Both the position numbers and the translations under genes were made by a program. From contig JAWPGT010000016.1 in assembly GCA_034638255.1 (NCBI GenBank), positions 62,001 through 126,000 on the forward strand: 64,000 nucleotides of DNA, written 5' to 3'. Shown here piece by piece: positions 1 to 11,605 of the stretch (positions are counted from its first letter, which is position 1; the number at the start of each line of letters is the position of its first letter). The notes under the pieces were generated by a model, which worked only from the letters and a program-made list of their open reading frames with translations, was not told where the DNA came from and did not search any database. This DNA is from Coprinus comatus (lineage: Eukaryota; Basidiomycota; Agaricomycetes; Agaricales; Agaricaceae).

Positions 1-656
1 GCACGTTCGTCAACTGTACGTTTTTGGTACACATGTGCCAAGCACGTCAAATTCCTATGCGTGGTCTTGGCGGCCTGGAAGGTTGATCAGACATGTATCA
101 ACATTACTTCAAGTAAGTATGCAACATCAATATATCCTCATCCGGTCGGCACCGTTGATTAGCAACGTGTGAACAAAGAAGCCCAAGGAGACCAGAACAG
201 ACCAGAATGATTAAAGGAGCCACATTGAAGAAAGGTACAAGAACTTCGGATGGTTCGGAGGACAGAGGCTCGTGTGCCTGTCTTTATTACATAGTACACG
301 CCGGTGAATTTCCATTTGGTTAGTCATATTGTTTGAGCTCGTAATGATCATCGAGAAGTCCAGTGGATCAAATCAAGTCCCAAGAATTGAGAAAGTAGGT
401 TTGTTGGAGGCGAAACAGCCAGTGTCATGGAGTCAAAAAGAGTTTACAAATGCAAGACGTTGTTCCGCTTAGAACGCCCAGTCCAGATGTAACAGCCGGA
501 TGGCTTGAGTTTCCAGAATCCAGGCTAGAAGTAAGTGTGTCGGATGGTGCTGTCTCCGTGAGAAAAGTCATGCGTCTCTGACGTAGTGTGGGAGGAAGCG
601 CCTGGAACTGCGCAATCGTACAGCTCAAGGACTGCAACTCATTCACAACCACAGCC
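1..656. other. Upstream region of the PMP3 gene, no gene seen
   Basis: No convincing coding sequence, RNA gene or repeat is visible. Short open frames on the minus strand (about 425-781) are antisense shadows of the PMP3 exon. Confidence 0.5.
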
Positions 657-1089
657 ATGGTCAAATCATCCGATGTTATTATCATTCTCGTCGCTATCAT
701 TTTTCCACCAGCCGCCGCTCTGATACTTACAGGTTGTAGTTGCGACCTCCTCATCAACCTGCTTCTTACCTGGTACGTCAATCATTATCCGTACTGTATA
801 ACCCTCAACTAACCAAGGGTCGTAGTTTGGGTTACATACCCGGACACATCCATGCCTTTTGGCTAATTTATAAGAGGATGCAAGCTGAAGAACGTTACGG
901 TCTAGGTGGCTTCCACTGTACGCATTTCCTAAATAAATGTTCCAATCTTATTTAATCTCATTACTAGACGTCGGGAATGGACACTACGAGGCTGTCTATC
1001 ACTCTGTACCCGCTCCTATCCAAGGACAATATTATCAAAGTCCTCCTCCACAACCCGCCCCTCAGTATTATGGGGCAACTGATCAGTAG
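657..1089 (+). CDS. PMP3: PMP3/UPF0057 family plasma membrane proteolipid
   Basis: Three exons (657-772, 826-917, 968-1089) join in phase to a 109-residue protein. PMP3 proteins are tiny two-helix plasma-membrane proteolipids linked to membrane potential and salt tolerance. Helix 1 is rich in I, L and V and carries the FPP turn (about residues 16-18). Helix 2 runs into the family signature LGYIPGHIHAFWLIYKRM, which is restored only when intron 1 is removed (phase 2, TGT codon across the junction). Intron 2 joins GGFH to YVGNG, as in fungal homologues with a longer tail. The C-terminal tail is rich in P, Q and Y. The ATG at 657 was chosen because the hydrophobic helix starts five codons later; an in-frame upstream extension has no family match. 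The next gene is on the opposite strand 1.6 kb away. No frame correction is needed. Confidence 0.92.
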
Positions 1090-2737
1090 GCTTGACCTAT
1101 AGTCCAAGAATATCTGCCCGTTAGGCGGTGTTCGCTAACACACCCTTTTTATATCGATGCTTTATTTCTTGGTACTCTATTCCGTTAAATTTTTCTTTTC
1201 GATTCTTCATGTGAACAGGACCGGATTCATCTCTCAAGGATCAAGTAGTTGTCCAACTTCTCATTTTATTATAGGTACAGTTACAGAGACATTGTATTAA
1301 ATATAATCAAGATTCATGCGATAAAAATCTACAAGAAAAGTAAATGTCAGCAAATGTGAAATAATAAGACGTATCAAGACCCCTCAGATGAACATGAGGT
1401 TGTCCTTCATGAAGGTCGGACATATGCTTGTATATTCAAAAGCATCACAGGGGTCTTTAAACGAGTCATCCAAACAAGATGCTCACCTTTTTTAATTTAC
1501 AATATGCGACTATAGCGACAGTATCATCGCCTGTAGAAGAGGCCGTGATCAGATCAGCATACAGTTTTGTACGATATATAAAAGCGTTTATAGCTTCAGA
1601 GGGTGGTGCGTGTTAGCTTGGGGCCCATGTAGGTGTCGCCCACTAACGATTGTCTTCACAAGCTACATGATACAAATAGACAGATACCCACCTAAAAGAA
1701 AGACGAAATCAAGTTAGTAAGATCGTGATATAAAAATCAAGGAAAAATACAAAAGAGACATATAATAAAGATCAGTTGGTGATGCATGTTGTGAGTTATG
1801 GATCATATAAAATCACCGACTCGAGAATGGATAGTTATCATCATTTCAAAAAAAGAAAAAAGAAAAAAAAGGGGGGGAGGGTCAAAGAAGAAGAGAAAAA
1901 AATAAGAAACGTTGCAGCTTACCTTGGTCATTAGGAAACCAAAGAAAAAAAAGAATTCATCGAAAATTTTCCTAAAAGGAAGTTGTGATGACTTAACCGG
2001 CTATCACCGATCGGAGAATGAATTTCACTGGTATATCAATGTGTCATCGATTTTTTTTTTTTTGGTTCTTTATCACAACGATGCATTCATGGTGAGTTTA
2101 GCATTTCATTTTTTTCTCTCTTTTTTTCAAATGATGTTACAATCAGTTCTGCTTCCGAATGAGAGAGTCAACCTCTAGTGGACAAACTGTTTATACCAAA
2201 AAAAAACTTTTCTGATCCTTTTTTTCTTTCTGTTGAAAACATAAACAAAAAAACTCTTAACTGACTTAGTTTCATCTATTCAGGATTTTCGATGTACCAT
2301 CTTTTTCTTCTCGTGCTTAATGTAAGCATCCCATCTCCCAACCTTTGTTTCTTCGACTCCTTCGTCCCAATTACCGTGACGAAAATATAGTTCATCCATT
2401 CTTTGAAATATATCCCATTCTTTCGTAATTTCTACTTGAGACCACCTGTTTTATACAGGTCCGATAGTGATACATTCACCGTTCTGGAGGATGTTGTTGC
2501 TGTTGTACGGATCCTTGAGTGGGTTTTACTCGGATGGGTGATATGAAAACATGGCTTTTCTGATCCTTTTTTTTTTTATAACCTCTTCGTCATAATGCAA
2601 CAAGCTTGATATTGACTATCTACTTCAGATAACTACAACTATATATACGAGTAACTACTTCAATAGCGATTAAAAGAATGATAAATTGTCCAAAAATTTC
2701 TCGAGAGATTTCATACATAAGAAAGAAAGAAAACGGT
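1090..2737. other. Intergenic stretch with purine-rich and T-rich tracts
   Basis: No gene supported. It contains an A/G-only run around 1850-1910 with a G7 stretch and several T-rich tracts (2050-2130, 2210-2240, 2560-2580). The open frame at 1912-2178 is built from such tracts and has no protein-like composition. Confidence 0.5.
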
Positions 2738-4723
2738 TCAAGTAGCTATAACTTCAACCGGAACAATCCCACTAACAGCCTCTGCTGTAGCACTAACTTC
2801 TACAACATCAACAACCTTCGTCCTAACACTTTTCTTCGCACCAACATTCTTCTTTCCCCAAAACTTGACATCAAAATTAACCCCAGCCATATCCGCTCTA
2901 ATATCATTATCCTTCAAACTCTTATAATGTTCATCGACAGTTTTATGTACAGCTTCCAACGTAGTCCAAGCACCTTTATACCCTAATCCACCTTTTTCAA
3001 TAGGTAACCTAGCTCTAGAATCATCAAAAACCAAATGAATTTGAGTTAATGAGAATATAGATGGTTGTAGGTTGACTAAATTTCCAGCTATCCTTGGTAA
3101 TTTGAGTATATTGAAAAAGAATGATGGGAGAGTGTAATAGAATTCGATTAGATGAGCGAATAAAAGCATGAATGTTGGTGAAAGTGTTGGGAAATGACAT
3201 TCGCCGTTTGTTAATGTTGTTAATGTTGTGAAAACGTCACCATTTGTTGGTGTTGGACCTGGATCACAAATGTTAAATGCTTGACCACTTATATCTGGGT
3301 ATTGAATGGAAGAAGAAGTAGTTAAGTCGGAAGTGGAGGTAGAGTCGGAGGTGGACGTGGACGTAGAAGTGGAAGAAAGAGCAATAAGACGTTGTTCATA
3401 GAGTAAATGTGCCAAAGCACAATTCTCAACATAACAATGTGAAGAAATCAAACCACCTATCCAACTTGGATTTGTTTTCCTTGCGACATAAGCACCACAA
3501 AGCATATCGCCTCTAGGTCCAAAAACTCCATTACCAGGTCGAATACATCCCGTTTTCAAAACCTTCTCATTCCCATTCCCATTTCCATTGAGTAAACTCC
3601 CATTAGCCTCTCTAACCAACTTCTCACCCATCCCTTTACTAAACGCATAATTCGAAAAATAATCCTCATGTTTCCAATACCTCTCCCCAACTTGATCCTC
3701 ATCTCTAATAACCTGAACAAACATCCTAGGTTCCTTTTCAACCAAAGGCCATAACAAAAACCTATTACTCCTACTCTTAATACCTACACTTCCAGAAGAA
3801 GTATACACCAAAACGTTCGCTTTGATTTGTTTTGTTGCTATTAAAACATTTTGTGTACCTTTTACGTTGATTTTGGTTGATAAGGGAAGTTGAAAAAGGA
3901 AACGTTCGTAGAATCGAATGTTAGCTGCGGTATGGAATACCGTGATTTCGAATTCGGGTGGTTGAGGGTTGTGAGTTTGAGTTTGAGTTTGAGTATTGGC
4001 AGTGACGACGACGGATTTAGGTTCCTGTTTCGAAATGGAATTGGAATTGGAATTGGAATTGATAGGTCCACGTTCGTTAGCGCCGGTAACACCAGTCCCA
4101 ACAACTTCGAAAGTTTCAACCAAGACAGGAGATTCAGAACCTAAACCACTAGAAAAAGAACCACCAATCGAACCATCACTTTCAGAAGTTATCGTAGTCG
4201 TAGTAGTTGATGAAGAAGGCCAAGGAGAAGAAAAAGCATCCAAAACAGCTTTTCTATCCGAAACATCCACCTTGATAAACTCTACACCATCTTAAGAGCT
4301 TGTTTCAGAATAGAACTAGGAGGAGGTCTTATATCCAATAATCGAATATTTGTAGGAGGTTCTCCTCTATCCAATAATTGTGTTGTGATCCAACCGCCAA
4401 GAAAACCTCCCTATAATTAAACCCAAAATTTCAATTTCAGTCAAAGCTGATTCGAGCGTTCCGCTTGGAATACGTACCCCGCCAACAATGATATATTTCC
4501 TTCCAGTCTTTGGAGGTAATTGTTCATTTATATTGATAGGTGAATGTTCCAATCGATCCGCAGCTACTTTTACATCTTCCGGAGTAACCCTTTCCTTTGT
4601 AGTTAAAGCTTGATAATTTTCAGGTAACCTTGTAATCTTCTCATCGTTATGTTTGATATAAAAGACAAGAATGAGGATGAATATGAGAATTGCCCAAACT
4701 AGGTGGGAGGGAGTGATGGTCAT
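2738..4723 (-). CDS. 3-beta-hydroxysteroid dehydrogenase/sterol C4-decarboxylase-like NAD(P)-dependent enzyme, frame interrupted once
   Basis: Exons 4723-4478 and 4410-2738; intron 4477-4411. The protein would be about 639 residues. It is an extended short-chain dehydrogenase of the 3-beta-HSD type: an N-terminal membrane helix (about residues 8-25), the nucleotide-binding motif GGGGFLGG formed across the intron, the LLDIRPP strand, VFHTAA, and the catalytic YxxxK (YAFSK, about residues 337-341). Family members oxidise 3-beta-hydroxysterols at the ER membrane; the true substrate cannot be read from the sequence. Two Ser/Thr-rich insertions are unusual: about residues 149-235 between DAF and VFHTAA, and one near residue 450. 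A one-base deletion near 4293-4295 breaks the frame between ILKQAL and DGVEF, where a homologous protein would run straight through. It may be a sequencing error. The KHDC4-like gene ends 195 bp upstream on the same strand. Confidence 0.82.
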
Positions 4724-4918
4724 TGTGGTAAGGTTGTGTCGTGAGAAATGCTGTTTTGCTTCAATTCAATTCCGTTTCAGACTGATTACATATTGTAAGT
4801 ACTGTCAATGAATGGCCTTTGTGATTATGAATACATATGCTATATCGTACTGTATTTGTACCAAGCAACAACAAAAAGTGGATATATTCTTCTCGCAACG
4901 TATATTTGTAATATTAAT

Positions 4919-6281
4919 CTAGCTGGGAGGAGGTGGCGGTGGTTCACTAGGTTGTGCTCCTTGTGCAGAATACGAAGCATAATACTGAGCATACTGCTGT
5001 TGTTGACTTTCCTGCCAATCCTTAAATTCTTGCGAGTTAACATCATATCCATAAGCACTCCTAGAAATCAAAATGTTAGGCTTCAAAGTGGCAAAAAGCT
5101 TAGGACAGAAAGAAAAGTGACGAACCAATAAGCGGCATAAGCTTCTTTGTCAGTTGGTGCTGGTGGTTGAGCATATTGTTGTTGACCATCAGGAGGTGCG
5201 GGTGCACTACCATCAGGTGGAGGGGGAGGAGGTTGTTCACCTGGCGGTGGAGCAGAAGGTGGTGGTGGAGCGTAACTACCGCCCATAGCATAAGCAGCAT
5301 ATTGAGCTTGTGCTTGGTGAAGTTCCAATTGTTGATGTTGTAGCGAGGTTTGCATTTTTGCATGTTCCTGCCTAACGACGAGAAGAAGATCCTCTGTCAA
5401 GACCTTAGCACGCGACACTTGGCTTTCTTCAGGTCCTCTGGTGAGAAAAAATGAGATTGGACGTCATATGGGGATGGTAAATAACTGGTACGAACGTGAT
5501 GTGGATGAACATGGGAACGGGTTCTTCTTGTCCAGTCTAAGAGGATTTGTCAGTAAGGAATGGTGAAGAGTAGGCAAAGACACACACACCTCCTGGTCAA
5601 TAAATCCCGACCCAATCCCTTTAATTTGTACACGCGTCTGCGTCTCTGCTTGGATATATTTTACAAAACAGCCCGAAGGTCCAACAACCTTGGCCCTGAT
5701 ATTAAAATTGCGAATGGACTCCAAACCAATGGGCATTCGCTCTTCTGGCCATTTTCTCTGAAGTATAAAAGTCAATTTTTGTTCCAATAAAAGGTCAAAG
5801 AAACACCAGGCAAAAACGTACTCGTTCCCTAGGTTTATCATTCTTCTCAACAAGGGATCCCATATCCATATTAATGAGTTCATTAACCCTGTCGATTGCT
5901 TTCTGAAGAACATCCTTCGTGCTTGCAGAAAGATGGATGTACAACGGAGGGTCTTTTGCTGTGGCCTTTGTGCGATCTGGGTACCACACACCCCTTGTTC
6001 CTACTGACGCGCCAGTCTCATCATGTATCTAATAATTCATTTATGCAATGAGTATAGCTCAAGTCAAGAGATACATGACTTGCCTGTTCTTGTGTTGAAC
6101 CTTTTGTGAGGAGATATCTGTTCCTGACATCGTTAATGTCTATATCGTGGGTGAACTCTCCTTCAAAGGTCGGAGCACCACCAGCAAACTGGGCTGCAAT
6201 TTTCGCTGCAATGGCAGCAGCAGCAGCAGCGGCATCGTTTGGTGTTGGCGCTTGTTGGTCCCACTTGGATTTGGCAGACAT
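4919..6281 (-). CDS. KHDC4/BLOM7-like KH-domain RNA-binding protein
   Basis: Six exons (6281-6084, 6028-5822, 5757-5590, 5536-5496, 5437-5126, 5060-4919) give an in-phase protein of 355 residues. KHDC4-type proteins are nuclear RNA-binding factors connected to pre-mRNA splicing. After an Ala-rich start comes a KH-like domain (IHDETGASVGTRG, then PPLYIHLSA), then the SF1-type KH domain (IGLESIRNFNIRAKVVGPSG through VQIKGIGSGF), and a C-terminal region rich in P, Q and Y ending in a proline run. Intron 1 (6083-6029) has a GC donor (CAG|GCAAGT); the other introns are GT-AG. ATG at 6281 is followed by MSAKSKWDQ, the usual charged start of this family. The first GT18-like gene starts divergently only 124 bp away, so the two share a compact promoter. 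No frame problem. Confidence 0.85.
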
Positions 6282-6405
6282 GATGAGAGCGTTGTTTATC
6301 ACTGTTTGGTTCGGAGACGTAAAGATTTGGCTTAAACGGAACACCAGATTCATTTCTATAAATAGCACTACCCATTTCATCTTGGCTTTATTCTTTATAC
6401 CTTCA

Positions 6406-8249
6406 ATGCGCTCGAATGCCTTCATCGCAAGGACTTTCTGTCTGCTTTTTTCTGCTTTTATGCTCCTCAGTCTAGTCTACACATCGCTGTCAACCCGTTA
6501 CGCCATTCTCAGTTGTTGGGGCCACACAAACAACCCCTCTATGCTCAAAGACCACCAATTTTCGACAAATACTTTCCACCGCCAAGTACTGAAATCATGG
6601 ATTACAGAGATTGGAATACTAGAACTCTTCAGGACCTCTATTCGTGCATGGCTCTCTTGATACTTGCGGTGTAAACCAGACAAAGGTAGCCCTCCTCGCA
6701 GACAACTGGTTCCAAGCTGCCGTCGTCAAGGGTTTCCGAGGTGGAGAGGGCGTTTGGTAAGTGCGTGATTAGTGCGTTGTTGAACAAAGTTACTGAGCTA
6801 GTTCAAAGGAGCATGTCAATTGTATGCGCGGATTTCTGATAATGCTCTATGATCTATATTCATCGTCTATCTTTAGTACAAACATCTCCACCAGCTTGGT
6901 TATACGACCCTGATCTCCACAGACCTCGGTAATTATGCGCCATAATCTTTAGCATACACTTGCATATCTAACCGAATTTCAGAGGAAACCGCACAACTGT
7001 ATCGTATGATGCCCGACCTCGTCAAAGTCGTCATTCGGGGTGATGTTTGGAAGTGCTTCGAACATCCAGACTGCCTCAAAACTAAGTCAAACCCATGGGG
7101 TATCCCAGCTTGGAAGCTCTTTGAACTGAGCTACTGGCCTAACAACAGAATGAATGAAGATAGGTGGCGTATGAAAGGTAAATGGCTCCTATCCGCACTT
7201 CCAGACCCGGAAGATCCAAGTCCGATTCAGTTCCTCGGGTAAACTTATTCTGATCCGCATAGTATTGTTGACATGCACTAACGTATATTTGTAAATGCAA
7301 CCCCTAGGTTCTCAATCGAGATGAATGTATACAACTACCAATAGTTCCCCTTCATGAACGCAAGAATCAAGTCTGGATGCTCATGAAACAACTCATTTAT
7401 GTTTACCATTGGAACTTTGCGTGGAATAGGTCCTACTTTCCTCTTGCACACAAGGAATTAGGTATTGACTTTGTGGGCGGTTGGAAAATTGAAAAGAACT
7501 ATTTGGGTTGGGGAAAAGATATACAGGAAGAAATTGTTGACATCCATGATCCAGAACATGGTGTCGTTAATGTTGGCTTTCAGACAACAGAGGATTTTCT
7601 TGAGAATCTACGACACAGTAAGATGCTTATTGGTATGACCAATCCTCATTGGAGTCCATCACCACTCGATGCATTGTGTATGGGTGTTCCTTTCTTGAAT
7701 CCAGTGGGTAGAGATGATTTTTTCTTGTTCTTCGGGTTAACCCTGATTGATGTGTTTTTGACTCTAGATTTCTACTTGGGATCATCGTGACCCTTGGAAC
7801 AAAGAACATTGGACTACGCAACATCCTACGCTTCAGGTTTATGATAGACCGTACGTAGTGGTTGTTGTTCGATTTTTCCATAAATTTAACAATTTCACAG
7901 ATATGTATATCATGTTCATAAGAATAATTATACAGGATTTGTAGAGGCTATAGACTCCGCAATGAAGACACCCATTGATAGGTAAGAATTTTGAAGTGGG
8001 TTGTTCCGAGAATAGTTGATGCTTAGATGTGGTAGGTTCCTACTTGATTTTCTGACTGAGAAAGCCATGCAAGCTAGGGTGTCGAATTTGATGGAAACGG
8101 ACTGGCTTGAGGAAGGGAAGAAGCAATTGTTGGAGAATGTGGGAAAAGCGGAACGTGGGAGGATGCATTCGTATGTTCTTTGCTATGATTTTTCACGTCT
8201 GTTGTTTTGACATAGTGATTATTTTTTTTCGCAGATATTTAAGCTATAG
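6406..8249 (+). CDS. GT18 (MGAT5)-like glycosyltransferase, copy 1, several frame interruptions
   Basis: Exons recognised by comparison with copy 2: 6406-6756, 6809-6821, 6877-6928, 6983-7238, 7308-7703, 7768-7850, 7901-7981, 8036-8170, 8235-8249. Family GT18 holds MGAT5-type N-acetylglucosaminyltransferases acting in the Golgi lumen; a possible N-terminal signal anchor lies at about residues 7-27. Conserved stretches include DLVKVVI, KSNPWGIPAWK, VPLHERKNQVW, NPHWSPSPLDALCMGVPFLN and TTQHPTLQ, matching the acceptor/donor region near the end of MGAT5 proteins. The reading frame breaks near 6510, 6655, 7322 and 8159, each fixed by one base (or, at 6655, a CT dinucleotide). Either this is a young pseudogene or the assembly has uncorrected indels. 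Splice sites, including a 13-nt exon, are intact. Identity of the acceptor sugar is unknown. Confidence 0.7.
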
Positions 8250-8561
8250 TTGATTGAATATCCGAATTACATATTATAGAGAACTACCGTAGCTGTTGAT
8301 ACCCACCCGGCCCCATTATTTAAATATCGTCTGTTCTTTTAATATTTCGATCTTTCTATATGTCAACTTATCGTTTTGGAGATCATATATGCATCAACTT
8401 TTTGCGTCACAAAAACGTCAAGGGAAATAAAATCTGACGCAATGTGTTATCTCATGATACTGACTAGTGGGATAAAAATAAACAACATTAAAGCAATGGG
8501 AAAATGGTCTATAAATAGAATCAGCGCTCGGATGGTTCTCTCCCTATCTTCCACGCCGTTC

Positions 8562-10612
8562 ATGCGACGAGCCTTTATATCTCCTAGTTCCCACTGTTCT
8601 TGTCCTCACTCTATTATATCACGTCGCTTCAAACCAACTACCACACGCACAACCTGGTCTATCTAGACTCAATTCTGATACAGATGTTCACAGCGGCAGG
8701 CCACATATCTTCGACAAATTCTTTCCACCACCAAACGTTGACATCCATGATTATAGAGATTGGAATACTAAAGAACTTGAAGATCTTTACTCTTGTATGG
8801 CTCTTGAAAATTGTGGTGTGAATCAAACGAAAGTGGCGCTTCTGGCGGATAATTGGTTTCCTAATGCCGTTTTTAATGGAGCTAGTGGTGGGGAAGGTGT
8901 TTGGTAAGTTGTCTTTGTTTTTTGTTTCTTTTCTTTGTTGATAGGGATACTGAACTGTCTTTTTTTTGGATTTAATGTGTTGGTGTAAAAGGATGACTTC
9001 GATTGTACGTAAATCTCTCTTTTTCTTTTGGGGAATCTATGATTTATGTTTGGTTGTTGTTGTCACTTGCATAGTATAAACATCTTAAGAAACTTGGATA
9101 TACGACGTTGATGTCTACAAATTTCGGTAAGTCATTCTTCTTTAAACATGTACAGCACAACAACACGTAATATACTTACGATTCTACACTATCACTACTA
9201 CCACTACTACTACTACTTATACAGAGGAAACAGTCCAGCAATATCGTATGATGCCAGATCTAGTCAAAGTCGTACTACGAGATGAACTTTGGCGTTGTTA
9301 TGAAGATTCAAAATGTCTTAAAACTAAATCAAATCCTACGGGTATACCAGCTTGGAAAATGTTTGCTACGAGTTATTGGCCTAATAGAAGATTGAGTAAA
9401 GATGAGAGTGAGAAGTGGAGGATGAAAGGAAAATGGATACTTTCTGCTCTTCCGGATGTTGAAGAGGATAGTCCTATTCAGTTTCTTGGGTATGTAAAAT
9501 TTTCATTATACAATTATTCTTTGAATTACGACGCAGACGCTTAATAATTGATGATCGTCCCCCTCCCAAATATATATATATATATATATATAGGTTCTCA
9601 ATCGAAGATTATTGTATGAAAATGACATTCATACCTCTTCATAAACGAAAAAACCAAGTCTGGTTGTTAATGAAACAACTCATGTACATCTATCACAAAA
9701 ACTTTCCATGGAAAAAAACTTATTTCCCACTCGTACACGAAAAACTCAATATCGATTTCATTGGAGGTTGGAGGGATGCAGCTAATTATTTGGATTGGGG
9801 AAATGATGTAGTTGGGGTTAAAAATCAAATTGTTGATATTCATGATCCTGAACATGGTGTTTATAATCTTGGTGTTTTGAAACCGGATGATTTTTTTAGG
9901 AGTTTGGCAGATACGAAGATTATGATTGGGGTGGGTAATCCTTATTGGAGTCCTTCTCCACTTGAAGGTTTGTGTTTGGGTATTCCGTTTTTGAACCCGG
10001 TGCGTCTGCGTACTAGTATAATAGTATTATTGGCTCACTTATATATTATATAAACACTCATTTATTGTTTCTAGATTCATGAATGGGACCGTGACGATCC
10101 TTGGAATAAAGCACATTGGTCAACGCAACATCCTACACTTCAAGCTTATGATAGACCGTATGTCTTCAGTAATTCCGAGTTCAAATATTCATCACTGACA
10201 CTCCACAATTCTTCATTATTGTATTCTACAAAATCATTTAGATATGTGTATAACGTTCACAAGAAGAACTATACAGGTTTCTTAGAAGCTATTGAAACAG
10301 CAATGAAAACACCAATCGATAGGTAAAGATCTAAACCTAAACACTCTATCGTCCTCGCATTCTAAATATTTCTATATATCATCCGAACTAGATATATACT
10401 TGAATTCTTAACAGAAAAAGCAATGCAAGCTAGAGTCTCACGACTTATGGAAACAGATTGGCTTGAAGAAGGGAAGAAGCAGTTACTTGAAAATATGGCG
10501 AAAGTGGAACTTGGAGAGGATGCATTTGTAAGTTTTTTTTTTTAATTTTTAAAATTTATATATTACATGGTTTTGTTAACACTAGTCTCTTCCATAGATT
10601 TTTGAGCTGTGA
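8562..10612 (+). CDS. GT18 (MGAT5)-like glycosyltransferase, copy 2
   Basis: Exons 8562-8903, 8992-9004, 9075-9126, 9225-9489, 9594-9999, 10075-10157, 10242-10322, 10392-10527, 10598-10612; about 463 residues. It is a tandem paralogue of the gene at 6406, with the same intron positions, the same 13-nt exon and the same 15-nt last exon. From HIFDKFFPPP onward everything is in frame. A hydrophobic signal-anchor segment (LYLLVPTVLVLTLLYHV) is in frame with it, but no ATG is: the candidate ATG at 8562 needs one base removed near 8570. Thus the start is uncertain. Conserved blocks: MMPDLVKVVLRDELW, KSNPTGIPAWKMF, FIPLHKRKNQVW, NPYWSPSPLEGLCLGIPFLN, STQHPTLQAYDRPYVYNV. Likely a Golgi type II membrane glycosyltransferase; enzyme activity is inferred from family resemblance only. 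Confidence 0.75.
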
Positions 10613-11159
10613 GCCCTGTACTATTTCTGTGCAACAATGTATAGAGTGATGTAATTAAAACTTGAAAAATGTGTTGATGTGATTAAGTGCGGTGGTTCAG
10701 TTGCGTCGGGTGTACTATACTTCTCAGTCTCCTAAAAGCGTCCCCTCGTTCTGCTGTGGTCCTACGGTCCGGGAGGCTGTTTGTAAGCAAACAATAGTGA
10801 GGCCTCTAAAAAAGAAAGGGATTTTGATAACATGGAAATTTTACTATTAGACGCCAATTGCCACCGACAACTGCTAAGGTTAGGGAGCAAGGAAATACTC
10901 TTTGGTATATACTGTCATTTGGAATAGCATGTGCTCAGTTTTGTCCAATTCGCGTTTTTCATTTCGTTCATGTTTGAAGAAATGCCTTGGGATTGCTAGC
11001 TCAAAAATCTACACAGTAGGTTCGAATACCAGTGTATCACCGGTGTATCCAGAACGGTCCCCACAGTGTAAGCGGGCATGGATTAATCATGTGTTTTCCG
11101 CAAACGCCAGTAGAACAGTTCACGATATTTGACCTCCAGAAGTAAGCATTGGGTACCCC
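10613..11159. other. Intergenic, no gene seen
   Basis: Between the GT18-like copy 2 and the duplicated block. The open frame at 10902-11132 resembles no family I know. A GGTTCGAA string at about 11020 lacks a foldable tRNA around it. Confidence 0.4.
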
Positions 11160-11420
11160 TAATAATACCCGATTATCATATACAGTTGGAACTGTGTTGT
11201 CCTGCGCATTTTATAGGTTGGCAGTTAATGTTGTCCTGGCTTATATGAAGTTCCAAGAAGTACTCCTGGATTACTTAAATTCGATGAATAAAAATAATTT
11301 TGTGTAGGGTCGCACGAGCATACTAGGCCGTAATTCTGCTGCTGGGGCGAGACGGAGAGAAAAGGGGGTGGAAAGAGTAGTCACTGAGCAAGACGAAGAA
11401 GTAGTTACTGAGAATAATTA
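11160..11420 (+). pseudogene. 3' remnant of an FTR1 iron permease gene
   Basis: The sequence matches the last two exons of the intact FTR1 at 54198-52566 (opposite strand). From about 11184 it reads like [20 protein letters not shown], then has a 49-bp intron with the same ends, then the charged tail starting GRTSILGR and ending at TAG near 11420. Everything upstream of the last membrane helix is missing, so it cannot encode a permease. It marks the edge of an inverted segmental duplication that also carries the following gene. Confidence 0.8.
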
Positions 11421-11605
11421 GCAACAAAATGAATATTGTAACCACGTGTTTGATGGCAACCATATATGGCACCTGTTTACTCTTGGTCTTTCACTCTTCA
11501 CTATTCACTCTTCATTATTCCCTATATTCAAACGGCGCGGTGAGTATCTTTATTTTACGATATAAATACTGCAGAATAACTATATAAACCAAACGTATAG
11601 TAAAA

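Noticed and set aside
4290..4300. Programmed frameshift at CTTAAG in the sterol-dehydrogenase-like gene
   Set aside because: A -1 shift would be needed and no X XXY YYZ slippery heptamer or pseudoknot is visible; a one-base sequence error is simpler.
11010..11035. GGTTCGAATACC string suggesting a tRNA B box
   Set aside because: No box A at tRNA distance and no foldable acceptor or anticodon stems.
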